Of a DNA stretch of 64,000 nucleotides, positions 33,025-41,492 are shown piece by piece (position 1 is the first letter of the stretch; every line of letters starts with the position of its first letter). The notes beneath the pieces were generated by a model. The model searched no databases and had not been told where the DNA came from. It worked only from the letters and a program-made list of their open reading frames with translations. Location of the stretch: positions 124,001 through 188,000 of the forward strand of contig NZ_PJMU01000002.1 in the NCBI RefSeq assembly GCF_002846395.1. The letters are read 5' to 3'. Origin of the DNA: Pontibacter ramchanderi (GTDB lineage: Bacteria > Bacteroidota > Bacteroidia > Cytophagales > Hymenobacteraceae). A program made the translations under genes and the position numbers.

Positions 33025-33978
33025 ATGCCGATCCTACCATCCCTGCACAAACCTCCCTTTTACCTGTTCAACGGGCATATCCAAACCATTGTGCCTAGTT
33101 TGTTCCGGCAGGTGGAGGGCGTGTACTATCATCGCGAGCGGCTGACCACCCCCGACGACGACTTTATCGATGTGGACTGGTCGCGCGTAGAATCCCGGTC
33201 GCTGGCCATCCTTTCGCACGGGTTGGAGGGCGACTCGCACCGGCCTTACATCATGGGCATGGTGAAGGCTCTGAACGAGCGCGGTGTAGATGCGCTGGCC
33301 TGGAACTACCGTAGTTGCAGCGGCGAGCCCAACAAACTCCTCCGCTCCTACCACCTGGGTGCCTCCGACGACCTCGACTTTGTAGTGCGCCACGCCCTCG
33401 GCAAAGGAAATTACGACACCGTATACCTGATCGGCTTCAGTGCAGGCGGCAACATCAGTCTGAAATACCTCGGCGAAAACTCGGGGCAAGTGCCTGCGGA
33501 AGTGAAGCGGGCAACTGTTTTCTCGGTGCCGATCGATCTCAAAAGCTCTGCCAGTCGCATCTCCAAGATCTATACCCAGCGCTTCTTAAAAACGCTGGGC
33601 CAGAAGCTGGAGCAGAAAAAAGAAATGTACCCGGATGCGCTCGATCTCAGTAAGTATAGTTTGTTCTGGTCGTTTCCGGAGTTCGATAACAAATACACGG
33701 CCCCGCTTCATGGCTTTGAAAATGCAGACGACTACTACAAACGCTCCAGTAGCAAACAGTTTCTGGAAAGCATACAAGTGCCAACCCTGCTAGTGAACGC
33801 TAAAAATGACCCTTTCCTGACAACCTCATGCTTTCCGTTCGAAGAGGCCAGGAAAAACCCATACCTATACCTGGAAACACCCGAAGGAGGCGGCCATGTA
33901 GGCTTTGCCGAAGATTTCAGGAACAACATTTACTACTCAGAGGCCAGGGCCGTGCAGTTTTTGCTGGAGGGAGTGTAA
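33025..33978 (+). CDS. YheT-family alpha/beta-hydrolase
   Basis: This 317-residue protein follows the YheT/EMB8 pattern: FYLFNGHIQTIVPSLFR near the start, LSHGLEGDSHRPYI with the oxyanion loop, WNYRSCSGEPN, nucleophile Ser in LIGFSAGGNISLKYLG, and a late acid (VNAKNDPFL) and His (GGGHVGFAED). Family members are esterases of uncertain physiological substrate. It is transcribed away from the paralogous lipoproteins. Confidence 0.9.
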   Translation: MPILPSLHKPPFYLFNGHIQTIVPSLFRQVEGVYYHRERLTTPDDDFIDVDWSRVESRSLAILSHGLEGDSHRPYIMGMVKALNERGVDALAWNYRSCSGEPNKLLRSYHLGASDDLDFVVRHALGKGNYDTVYLIGFSAGGNISLKYLGENSGQVPAEVKRATVFSVPIDLKSSASRISKIYTQRFLKTLGQKLEQKKEMYPDALDLSKYSLFWSFPEFDNKYTAPLHGFENADDYYKRSSSKQFLESIQVPTLLVNAKNDPFLTTSCFPFEEARKNPYLYLETPEGGGHVGFAEDFRNNIYYSEARAVQFLLEGV

Positions 33979-33979
33979 T

Positions 33980-34112
33980 GAAATGTTAAATTGTTGATGG
34001 TTGAATTATTGCTTTTTATTGTCAATATCTAGCCCATTATAAAAGGGTAATCTATACCTATTAAACTCAATCGCTTGAGACAAAACAATCAGCAACTAAC
34101 AATCAACAATTT
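33980..34112. repeat. Paired array (TTGTTGAT type) after YheT gene
   Basis: TGTTAAATTGTTGATGGTTG follows the YheT stop. The complementary ACTAACAATCAACAATT directly precedes the rsmG stop region. The gap separates convergent genes. Confidence 0.6.
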
Positions 34113-34745
34113 TTAAGGCATCGGTACTACTACAACCTTCTTCGTCTCGAAGAACTCTTCTGAGAAGTAGTCTTTCAGGTCGTAAACCTTCGTGATCAGG
34201 CCAGACTCGGCTATTTCTTCGTCCAAATCGCCCCCTTTGAGGTAGTAGATACCTTTATTAGGTATAGCCTCTTTCTTGAAGCTGTTCATCACCCATGGGT
34301 AGAAATTGGCCAGCCGGGTGACGGCGCGGCTCACCACGAAGTCAAACTTTTCGCGTACCTGCTCGGCACGGGTATGGGTGGCGGTTACGTTATGCAGGTG
34401 CAATTCACGGGCAATCTCCTGCACTACGTGTATCTTTTTGCCAATAGAGTCTACCAAATGGAATTTAACTTCCGGAAACATAACCGCCAGTGGTAGTCCC
34501 GGTAGTCCGCCGCCGGTGCCTACATCGAGCACATGCGCCTGCGCCGGAAACTGGATCACCTTGGCTATACCTAGCGAGTGCAGGATGTGGTGCTCCCCGA
34601 TATGCTCCATGTCCTTGCGCGAAATCACATTGATCTTCTCGTTCCACTCGCGGTACAGCTCGGCCATACGCTCATATTTTTCCAACTGGTCCTCGGTAAG
34701 CTCCGGAAAATAACCTGACAAAAGTGTGCGGATGGAGATGGACAT
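34113..34745 (-). CDS. rsmG: 16S rRNA (guanine527-N7)-methyltransferase
   Basis: This 210-residue SAM-dependent methyltransferase has the RsmG pattern: NVISRKDMEHIGEHHILHSL, AHVLDVGTGGGLPGLPLAVMFP as SAM motif I, LVDSIGKKIHVV, and FDFVVSRAVTRLANF. It modifies G527 in the decoding centre; loss gives low-level streptomycin resistance. Upstream lies an inverted ~8-bp-unit array beginning near its start codon. Confidence 0.96.
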   Translation of the reverse strand: MSISIRTLLSGYFPELTEDQLEKYERMAELYREWNEKINVISRKDMEHIGEHHILHSLGIAKVIQFPAQAHVLDVGTGGGLPGLPLAVMFPEVKFHLVDSIGKKIHVVQEIARELHLHNVTATHTRAEQVREKFDFVVSRAVTRLANFYPWVMNSFKKEAIPNKGIYYLKGGDLDEEIAESGLITKVYDLKDYFSEEFFETKKVVVVPMP

Positions 34746-34751
34746 GGTTTC

Positions 34752-34863
34752 AGTTTAGAAGTTAGAAAGTTTAGAAGTTAGAGAGTTGAATGGTTTGAAA
34801 GTTGAGAAGTATAAAGCAAAATCAATTAACTTTTCACTTTTCTAACTTTTTACCTTTCTAACT
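34752..34863. repeat. Paired ~8-bp-unit array (GTTAGAAA type)
   Basis: The left arm is about seven units beginning GTT (GTTTAGAA, GTTAGAAA, GTTTAGAA, GTTAGAGA, GTTGAATG). The right arm is CTAACTTTTTACCTTTCTAA. The left arm sits by the rsmG start and the right arm overlaps the end of the small membrane gene at 34858. Confidence 0.8.
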
Positions 34864-35121
34864 CAAAACAAGGTATAGTATACCTGCCACAACAGCTACC
34901 ACCACTACTACAGCCAGGGCCATGAACATATCGAAGAGCAAAACCAGGCCGGCGTTGCGGTACTGACCTTGGTACTTGCGGTGCAGTTCTTGCTCAGCCT
35001 CTGCCCGCTTTCTATGGCGCAGGTGTAGGTGCAGCTTCCCCATTCCTACCAGTATGGCTTCGCGCAGGTTTCGCATAGACTGTGTTTGCAAGGTATAGGT
35101 GTTTTGCTGGTGGTGCCCCAT
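34858..35121 (-). CDS. Small membrane protein, unknown
   Basis: This 87-residue protein has a His/Arg/Gln-rich N-terminal half (HLHLRHRKRAEAEQELHRKY) and one C-terminal membrane segment (about 60-86, FMALAVVVVVAVVAGILYLV), a tail-anchored layout. I know no family. Its 3' end runs into a repeat arm, and part of its N-terminal region contains copies of the iterated octamer. The open frame plus the transmembrane pattern give moderate support. Confidence 0.5.
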   Translation of the reverse strand: MGHHQQNTYTLQTQSMRNLREAILVGMGKLHLHLRHRKRAEAEQELHRKYQGQYRNAGLVLLFDMFMALAVVVVVAVVAGILYLVLS

Positions 35122-35178
35122 TACAGGTATAGGTATTGCAAAAATATGAAATAAGTACGGAAATCAGCTAAAATATAA

Positions 35179-35207
35179 AGCCCCTGCCGCACAAAGCAAC
35201 AGGGGCT
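35179..35207 (-). terminator. Terminator of the sigma-factor gene
   Basis: AGCCCCTG pairs with CAGGGGCT across a 13-nt loop. It lies downstream of the minus-strand sigma gene. Confidence 0.65.
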
Positions 35208-35227
35208 CTAAAAACGTAATCAATATT

Positions 35228-35314
35228 TTTGTGATTGTTAATTGATAATTGTTGATTGTTTTCCGGATTAATCGTGTTGTGATCCAACAATTAACAATCA
35301 GCAATCAACAATTA
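35228..35314. repeat. Paired array (TTGTTGATTG type) after the sigma gene
   Basis: GTGATTGTTAATTGATAATT and GTTGATTG face AATTAACAATCAGCAATC, which ends at the stop region of the sigma gene. The arms are complementary. Confidence 0.7.
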
Positions 35315-35920
35315 AATAAGGTGCTTCTTATTCTTCACCATGTCATAGAGCAGCTCGCGGGCGCGGTGAAGCTGGGCTTTTACGGTGCCGAGCGGGGCGT
35401 TTAGTTCTGTGGCGATCTCTTCGTAGGACAGTTCGTTGAAGTAGCGGAGCGTTACCAGTCGCTGGTACTTTTCTGGCAGCTTGGCCACCACGTACTGCAT
35501 GATTTCGATCTTCTGGTTTTTGATCGCCTCTTCCTGCGGGTTCAGGTTCTTGTCCTTAAAGTCAATCGTGATCTCGTCTCCATTGTCAATCTTAATGGCC
35601 GAGTCGATGCTCATCGTCTTGATGCGGTTCTTGCGGATAAAGTCGATACAGTTGTTGGTGGCAATGCGGAATAGCCAGGTACTGAAGGCATACTCCGGGT
35701 TGAATTTATGCAGGTTGCGGAAAGCCTTGGCAAAAGCCTCTATGGTCAGGTCCTCGGCATCGTCGGCGTTGCGCACCATTTTGAGAACCACGTGGTATAC
35801 CGGCTTCTTGTAGATGCTCATCAACTCAGCATAAGCTTTCTCGTCGTTTTCCTCAACAGCCGCCTGTATCAGCTTGAAATCGTGCTTTGCTTTTGCGGAG
35901 AATTGTTTGTTTACTTCCAT
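35312..35920 (-). CDS. Sigma-70 family RNA polymerase sigma factor (ECF type)
   Basis: This 202-residue protein has sigma region 2 (about 35-100: AEDLTIEAFAKAFRNLHKF, FSTWLFRIATNNCIDFIRKN) and region 4 (about 145-195: LPEKYQRLVTLRYFNELSYEEIATELNAPLGTVKAQLHRARELL). No region 1.1 or 3 is present. No anti-sigma gene is adjacent. Its ATG lies inside the last codons of the upstream glycosyltransferase gene (10-base overlap), so the two are translationally coupled. Its promoter set is unknown. Confidence 0.92.
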   Translation of the reverse strand: MEVNKQFSAKAKHDFKLIQAAVEENDEKAYAELMSIYKKPVYHVVLKMVRNADDAEDLTIEAFAKAFRNLHKFNPEYAFSTWLFRIATNNCIDFIRKNRIKTMSIDSAIKIDNGDEITIDFKDKNLNPQEEAIKNQKIEIMQYVVAKLPEKYQRLVTLRYFNELSYEEIATELNAPLGTVKAQLHRARELLYDMVKNKKHLI

Positions 35921-37014
35921 CTGATTCGTTTGTTCAATACTACGGATACCCCAAGGAGCAGGTAACTAAAAAAATAGGCAATATCGAGCAGCGGTAACAA
36001 CGGCAAAGAAACCCCTTCGTCTAATCTGCGCGCCACACTTAAATAGACCGGAAACACCACCAGGTAGCGAACTCCGATCAGTGCAGCCAATATAGTCAAA
36101 TGGCTATTTAGAACAAGAAGAATAATTACTAGCGTGTAAAAAAGAATGTTGGATGAAATAAAAGTCCCTATCCTTCCTCTGTCTGCCGCATTGTACTGCC
36201 TGCCGGCGGCCATGTGCCTCCTTTTTTGTATCAGCCACTCCCGAAACGTCCTTTTGGGAATGCTGACTGTTTGCCCTTCCTTGCTGATAACAATGCTTGC
36301 TTTACTATTGTTGACGGCATCTCTGACAAAAAGATCATCGTCGCCGCCAGTAGTCTTGATATGAGATGCAAACCCCTTGTTCCTAAAGAAACATGACTTA
36401 GTATACGATAAGTTTCGGCCAACGCCCATGTAAGCGTGTCCTTTGTTTGCATGAGACAGATACTGAATTGCGGTCAGTAAGGTTTCATACCGGATCAGAT
36501 GATTGAGGAAACCGCCCAGCTTTTTGTAAGGCGAGTAACCGATAACTAGGTCAGCACCAGCAGAATAGCCGCTCTGCATTTTTTCGATCCATCGGTCGCT
36601 GCAAGGGCGGCAGTCCGCGTCCGTGAACAGCATGTGTTCGTAACGGGCCGCGCGTATACCTAAAGCTAACGCGTATTTCTTCGAATTGAGATATTCCGGT
36701 GTCTTTTTAATCGTCACCACCCGGAAATTCGGGAACTGGCGCTCGAGCTCATACACGTAAAATTCTGTGTCATCGGTTGAGCGATCGTTTACCAGGATCA
36801 CCTCGAACTCGGGGTACTGCTGGTCCAGCAGCATGGGCAGAAGTTCAAATAAGTTATCCTGCTCATTGTGCGCCGCCACAATCACCGACACTGGCCGAAG
36901 GGTGTCCGGCTCCGGGTCTTTATACCTGCTCAGGGGCAGGAAATAATACAAAGCATAAAAGAGCTGCACCAGCACGCAGAAAGCCAGCACTGCCAGGAGT
37001 ATAAGTGGAATCAA
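35911..37014 (-). CDS. Family 2 glycosyltransferase, membrane-bound
   Basis: This 367-residue protein has an N-terminal membrane helix (3-27), a GT-A domain and about three C-terminal helices. Motifs seen are SVIVAAHNEQDNL, VILVNDRSTDDTEF, the metal-binding FTDADCRPC (DxD-like), GGDDDLFVRDAV and the late RRHMAAGRQY (QxxRW-like). It probably elongates a surface polysaccharide or glycolipid from a nucleotide sugar. The overlap with a sigma-factor gene is unusual. Substrate unknown. Confidence 0.9.
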   Translation of the reverse strand: MIPLILLAVLAFCVLVQLFYALYYFLPLSRYKDPEPDTLRPVSVIVAAHNEQDNLFELLPMLLDQQYPEFEVILVNDRSTDDTEFYVYELERQFPNFRVVTIKKTPEYLNSKKYALALGIRAARYEHMLFTDADCRPCSDRWIEKMQSGYSAGADLVIGYSPYKKLGGFLNHLIRYETLLTAIQYLSHANKGHAYMGVGRNLSYTKSCFFRNKGFASHIKTTGGDDDLFVRDAVNNSKASIVISKEGQTVSIPKRTFREWLIQKRRHMAAGRQYNAADRGRIGTFISSNILFYTLVIILLVLNSHLTILAALIGVRYLVVFPVYLSVARRLDEGVSLPLLPLLDIAYFFSYLLLGVSVVLNKRIRWK

Positions 37015-37162
37015 ATCTTGTTAATGGTTGAATTGTTAACTGTTAAATTGTTGAAGGCACTACATCTTAAATCGCACATACTGCTACAACTTATCTAACA
37101 ACCAAAAATAGGTATAATTAGGCCATTTACGAACATCTTGTCGATTTAATAATCTTTTATGT

Positions 37163-37189
37163 TTTGTGGCATTGCGCTTTGTATCTTTG
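37163..37189 (+). promoter_or_regulatory. Candidate promoter of tgt
   Basis: TTTG (37163-37166) and TATCTTTG (37182-37189) lie about 100 bp before the tgt ATG. The 15-bp spacing is shorter than the usual ~17-23. Confidence 0.5.
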
Positions 37190-37288
37190 CAGATTATTCC
37201 GATAACCATTTAGCAAAAAACAGGGGCCTTTGCGCCGCTTCAGCTTTGGCTTGCTGCTTATAGCATAGCGCGCTGACAATCACAGACC

Positions 37289-38419
37289 ATGCAGTTTTCA
37301 TTAGTAGCAAAAGATATACAGTCGAAGGCTCGCGCCGGGGTGGTGCAGACCGCACACGGCGCCATCGAAACCCCAATCTTCATGCCCGTAGGTACAGCTG
37401 GCACCGTGAAAGCGGTTCACCAGCGCGAACTCAAGGAAGATATCAAAGCTGAGATCATTCTGGGCAACACCTACCATCTCTACCTGCGCCCGGGCCTGAA
37501 CATACTCGAGCAGGCCGGTGGCTTACACAAGTTTAACGGTTGGGACCGCCCGATACTAACCGACAGCGGCGGCTACCAGGTGTTCTCGCTGGCCGGCACG
37601 CGCAAAATCAAAGAAGAAGGCGTCAAGTTCAAATCGCACATCGATGGCTCTACGCTCAACTTTACGCCGGAGAATGTGATGGACACGCAGCGCACCATCG
37701 GGGCCGACATCATCATGGCGTTTGACGAGTGCACCCCCTACCCGTGCGACTATACCTATGCCAAGAACTCAATGGAGCGCACCCACCGCTGGCTGCAGCG
37801 CTGCGTCGACCGTTTCGACAGCACCGAACCTAAGTATGGCTATGACCAGACACTCTTCCCGATCGTGCAGGGCAGTACTTACAAAGATCTGCGGGTGCAA
37901 TCAGCGGAGACGATTGCCAGCTTTGGCCGCGAAGGCAACGCCATTGGCGGCCTATCTGTGGGCGAACCAGCCGAAATGATGTACGAGATGACCGAGATCG
38001 TGTGCGACATACTGCCAGCTGACAAGCCGCGTTACCTGATGGGTGTGGGCACGCCGGCCAACATTTTGGAAAACATCGCCCTGGGTGTGGATATGTTCGA
38101 CTGCGTGCTGCCGACCCGCAATGCCCGCAACGGCATGCTGTTTACCACGCAGGGCGTCATCAACATACGCAACCAGAAGTGGGCCACCGACCACAGCCCG
38201 ATCGATGCGGAACTAGGCGGCTATGTGAGCACGTTCTACAGCAAGGCCTATCTTCGCCACCTGATACACAGCGGCGAATACCTGGCCGGGCAGATCGCCA
38301 GCGTGCACAACCTGACGTTCTACCTATGGCTGGTAAAACAGGCCCGCCAGCACATTATTGCCGGCACTTTCCGCGACTGGAAAGACGTGATGGTGAAGAA
38401 ACTGATGGTAAGGCTTTAA
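37289..38419 (+). CDS. tgt: tRNA-guanine transglycosylase (queuosine pathway)
   Basis: This 376-residue TIM-barrel enzyme exchanges guanine 34 for the queuosine precursor preQ1 in tRNAs with GUN anticodons. Seen are PIFMPVGTAGTVKAV, RPILTDSGGYQVFSL with the catalytic-base Asp, IIMAFDECTPYPCDY, GGLSVGEP, YLMGVGTP, and CVLPTRNARNGMLFT near the nucleophile Asp. At the usual zinc site (CxCxxC...H) the sequence is AELGGYVSTFYSKAYLRHL: the three cysteines are absent. The following lptG is in the same direction, after an inverted array. Confidence 0.95.
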   Translation: MQFSLVAKDIQSKARAGVVQTAHGAIETPIFMPVGTAGTVKAVHQRELKEDIKAEIILGNTYHLYLRPGLNILEQAGGLHKFNGWDRPILTDSGGYQVFSLAGTRKIKEEGVKFKSHIDGSTLNFTPENVMDTQRTIGADIIMAFDECTPYPCDYTYAKNSMERTHRWLQRCVDRFDSTEPKYGYDQTLFPIVQGSTYKDLRVQSAETIASFGREGNAIGGLSVGEPAEMMYEMTEIVCDILPADKPRYLMGVGTPANILENIALGVDMFDCVLPTRNARNGMLFTTQGVINIRNQKWATDHSPIDAELGGYVSTFYSKAYLRHLIHSGEYLAGQIASVHNLTFYLWLVKQARQHIIAGTFRDWKDVMVKKLMVRL

Positions 38420-38537
38420 GTTAGAAAGTTGGGAAGTCAGAAAGTTAAAAAGTTGTTTTCTGTTGAGAACTTATAACTTTCGATCTTTAATTTCATTTAC
38501 TTTTTAACTTTTTAACTTTTTAACCTTCTAACTTAAG
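38420..38537. repeat. Paired ~8-bp-unit array (GTTAGAAA type)
   Basis: GTTAGAAAGTTGGGAAGTCA and following units begin right after the tgt stop. The complementary TTTTTAACTTTTTAACTTTT and TTCTAACTT end a few bases before the lptG start. Confidence 0.85.
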
Positions 38538-38545
38538 ACAACGGC

Positions 38546-39622
38546 TTGAAGCTAATTGACAAATACATCCTGAAGAAGTTCCTGACCACGTATGTGTTCA
38601 CGGTGCTGATCATGGTCGCGGTGATCCTGGTGATTGACTTCACCGAGAAAAACGACGACTTCATCAAGCACAGTGTGCCCATCTCCGAGATCATCTTCGA
38701 CTACTACATCCACCTGATTCCGTTCTACGCCAACATGTTGAGCCCGATCACCGTGTTTATTGCCACGGTGTTCGTGACCTCTAAAATGGCTTCGCATACC
38801 GAAATTGTGGCTATTCTGAGCGGTGGCGTTAGCTTCAAGCGTTTTCTGGTGCCCTACCTGATCGGAGCGACTATCATTGGCGCTTTGATCTTTGCGCTCA
38901 TCGGCTGGGTTATCCCGAACTCGAACAAGGAGAGTGTGGCTTTTCAGGTGAAGTACGTGAAGAGCCCCTTTACCTACGACAGCCGCAACATCCACCTCAA
39001 AATAGCGCCTGACACCTACGTGTACATGGAGAGCTACAACAACACGGCGCACGTGGGGTATAACTTTGCCATGGAAGAGATAAAAGGCACCAACCTGAGC
39101 AAAAAGCTAACTGCTAACAGCATACAGTGGAACCCGGAGCGGCAAAAGTGGAGTGTAGACCGCTATACCCTGCGCACCTTCGACGGCGAAAATGAGAGCA
39201 TCTACCACGGCGGCGCGCTGGACACAACGCTCAATATGCTTCCCAAAGATTTTGAGAGTACTTACAAGCTGGAGCAAACTATGACGCTGCCGGAGCTCAA
39301 CCGCTTTATCCAGGAAAAAGTCAACCGGGGCGCTGACGACATCGAAACCTACCTGATCGAGAAATACGAACGCTACAGCTATCCTTTCGCCATTATTATC
39401 CTCACGGTAATTGGTGTGATCGTGAGTGCCCGTAAGGCACGGGGTGGTGTAGGGATGCAGATTGCGCTGGGCTTCTTCCTGGCCTTCGTGTTCATTATCT
39501 TCGTGATCACGAGTCGCAGCCTGGCCCAGGTAGGCGACCTTAATCCAATGTATGCGGCCTGGGTGCCGAGTATTATTTTCACAGGTATAGGATTCCTTCT
39601 TTACCGTTATATTCCACGCTAA
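38546..39622 (+). CDS. LptF/LptG-family LPS export permease
   Basis: This 358-residue YjgP/YjgQ-family protein has three N-terminal and three C-terminal membrane helices flanking a periplasmic jellyroll domain (about 140-270). LPFYANMLSPITVF-like and EIVAILSGGVSFKRFLVPYL segments are typical. With the LptB ATPase it extracts LPS from the inner membrane. Whether it is LptF or LptG cannot be fixed; the single-copy Bacteroidota form is LptG-like. The start is TTG at 38546. Its stop overlaps the next ATG (TAATG). Confidence 0.9.
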   Translation: MKLIDKYILKKFLTTYVFTVLIMVAVILVIDFTEKNDDFIKHSVPISEIIFDYYIHLIPFYANMLSPITVFIATVFVTSKMASHTEIVAILSGGVSFKRFLVPYLIGATIIGALIFALIGWVIPNSNKESVAFQVKYVKSPFTYDSRNIHLKIAPDTYVYMESYNNTAHVGYNFAMEEIKGTNLSKKLTANSIQWNPERQKWSVDRYTLRTFDGENESIYHGGALDTTLNMLPKDFESTYKLEQTMTLPELNRFIQEKVNRGADDIETYLIEKYERYSYPFAIIILTVIGVIVSARKARGGVGMQIALGFFLAFVFIIFVITSRSLAQVGDLNPMYAAWVPSIIFTGIGFLLYRYIPR

Positions 39623-40563
39623 TGCCGCGTCTCAAGGATTTTATCGAGCTCCATTTCATTGTCTTGCTATGGGGTTTCACCGCCATATTAGGCAAACTGA
39701 TTACCATACCTGCGGTTGAGTTGGTTTTCCTGCGCACGCTTATCGCGGCACTGGCATTGGGTGCCATCATTTACCGGCGCAAGACGCCCTTCTGGCTTGG
39801 CCGCAACAACATGTTCATCATCATGGGGGTCGGGTTGATGATCTCGGCGCACTGGATCCTGTTTTTCGCATCGGCCCGCATCTCGTCGGTTTCGCTGTGC
39901 CTGGTAGGTATGGCAACCTGCAGTTTGTGGACGGCCTTGCTCGAGCCCGCCTTCACCAGCAAAAAGCTTAAAGTTCACGAAATCCTGCTGGGGCTGCTAA
40001 TCCTGTTGGGGCTTTATATCATTTTTCAGGCTGAAACGGAGTTTGACAACATGCTGGGAATCGGCATGGCCGTGGGTTCTGCGCTGCTCGGCGCCATCTT
40101 TACGATCATCAACGCGCGTCTGGCTAAGAAACACCCATCCACCACCATTACCGCTTATGAAATGGCGGGCGCCTGCCTTGGCACCGCGCTGTTTTTTCCT
40201 GTTTATGCCGACCTGTTCACAGAGACGGGGTCGCTGAGCTTTGCCATGAATGGCATGGACTGGGTATACCTGCTGGTATTGTCGTTGGTGTGTACGGTGT
40301 ACGCCTATACGGCTTCTGTCAGGCTGATGCAGAAAATCTCGGCCTATACCATGAACCTGACCGTGAACATGGAGCCGATCTATGGTATTCTACTGGCCTG
40401 GCTCATTTTCAACGAGAACGAGCAGATGACCTCCAACTTCTACATAGGGGCGCTGGTTATCCTGATCAGTGTGTTCATCCACCCGGTGCTGGACACCTAC
40501 AGCGAGCGTCGCAAGAAGTTAAAGCAGACCTTTCCAGAGCAGGTAGTGGCCGGGAAAGAATAG
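39622..40563 (+). CDS. EamA/DMT-family transporter
   Basis: This 313-residue protein has ten membrane helices in two EamA repeats (about 5-140 and 150-295), typical of drug/metabolite exporters. The late VNMEPIYGILLAWLIFNE segment is characteristic. Substrate unknown. The ATG overlaps the permease stop by one base. The C-terminal 45 bases overlap the end of the convergent ispE gene. Confidence 0.9.
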   Translation: MPRLKDFIELHFIVLLWGFTAILGKLITIPAVELVFLRTLIAALALGAIIYRRKTPFWLGRNNMFIIMGVGLMISAHWILFFASARISSVSLCLVGMATCSLWTALLEPAFTSKKLKVHEILLGLLILLGLYIIFQAETEFDNMLGIGMAVGSALLGAIFTIINARLAKKHPSTTITAYEMAGACLGTALFFPVYADLFTETGSLSFAMNGMDWVYLLVLSLVCTVYAYTASVRLMQKISAYTMNLTVNMEPIYGILLAWLIFNENEQMTSNFYIGALVILISVFIHPVLDTYSERRKKLKQTFPEQVVAGKE

Positions 40564-41325
40564 GTCTGTGGGTTCTTCCTTAAACAAGCCATATATGGCC
40601 GAGCCTGATCCGGTCATGGAAGCATAGTCGGCACCTGCGCCGTACAGCTGTGCTTTTATACCTGCCAGCTCCGGGTAGCGCGGGAAGAGCGCTTCTTCAA
40701 AGTCATTGTGGAGCATCTCTTTCCATACCCTTACATCCTGCTTCAGGTACATCTCGATGCCACAGCTTGGCCTTTTGGGCGTAATGTTGCCATACGCTTC
40801 GGCGGTTGTGATATGGATGCCGGGGTATACGATTACACAGGTATAGCCGCTCAGGTCAAGCTCAACCGGCTGAAACACATCCCCCTTTTCAACTGCGATC
40901 ACCGGTTTATTCCGGATAAAGAAAGCACAGTCGCTGCCGAGCTGGCGGGCATAGTTTTCGAGCTGGTCTTCGTTCAGGTTTAGGTCAAACAAGCCATTGA
41001 GCTGTTTCAAGGCAAAAGCTGCATCGGCCGAGCCTCCTCCCAGCCCCGCTCCCATCGGGATAACCTTGTGCAGGTGCAGGTGCACAGGTGGTAACTTAAA
41101 GTCCTGCTGCAGCAGGCGATAGGCTTTCAGGCACAGGTTGGTGTCCGGGTTGCCGGGCACGGGCAGGCCGCTCATCGTAAACGTCTCCTTTTCGGCTGGC
41201 ACGATCTCCAGCGCATCGCACCACCGCACCGGGTAGAAACACGACTCCAGGTTATGAAATCCGTCCGGGCGCTTCTCCGTCACGAGCAGTCCCAGGTTTA
41301 TCTTAGCATTCGGAAAATCCAGCAT
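40519..41325 (-). CDS. ispE: 4-diphosphocytidyl-2-C-methyl-D-erythritol kinase
   Basis: This 268-residue GHMP kinase phosphorylates CDP-methylerythritol in the non-mevalonate isoprenoid pathway. It has FPNAKINLGLLVTEKRPDGFHN at the start, the ATP loop VIPMGAGLGGGSADAA, and the late MTGSGSAIYGLF. Its last 15 codons overlap the end of the EamA gene on the other strand. Confidence 0.96.
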   Translation of the reverse strand: MLDFPNAKINLGLLVTEKRPDGFHNLESCFYPVRWCDALEIVPAEKETFTMSGLPVPGNPDTNLCLKAYRLLQQDFKLPPVHLHLHKVIPMGAGLGGGSADAAFALKQLNGLFDLNLNEDQLENYARQLGSDCAFFIRNKPVIAVEKGDVFQPVELDLSGYTCVIVYPGIHITTAEAYGNITPKRPSCGIEMYLKQDVRVWKEMLHNDFEEALFPRYPELAGIKAQLYGAGADYASMTGSGSAIYGLFKEEPTDLFFPGHYLLWKGLL

Positions 41326-41492
41326 AGGTATGATTGTTTATCTGCCTTGGAGACCTCCATATGGAAGTTCTTTTGACAAAAGACTTTTAGACAAAGGACG
41401 AAAGACTTGATCGTATCATCACATCAATTCAGCAAACGAATACCCTTACTCACCCAGGCATAGCCCCCATCCTTCTATAACTCACTAAATCA

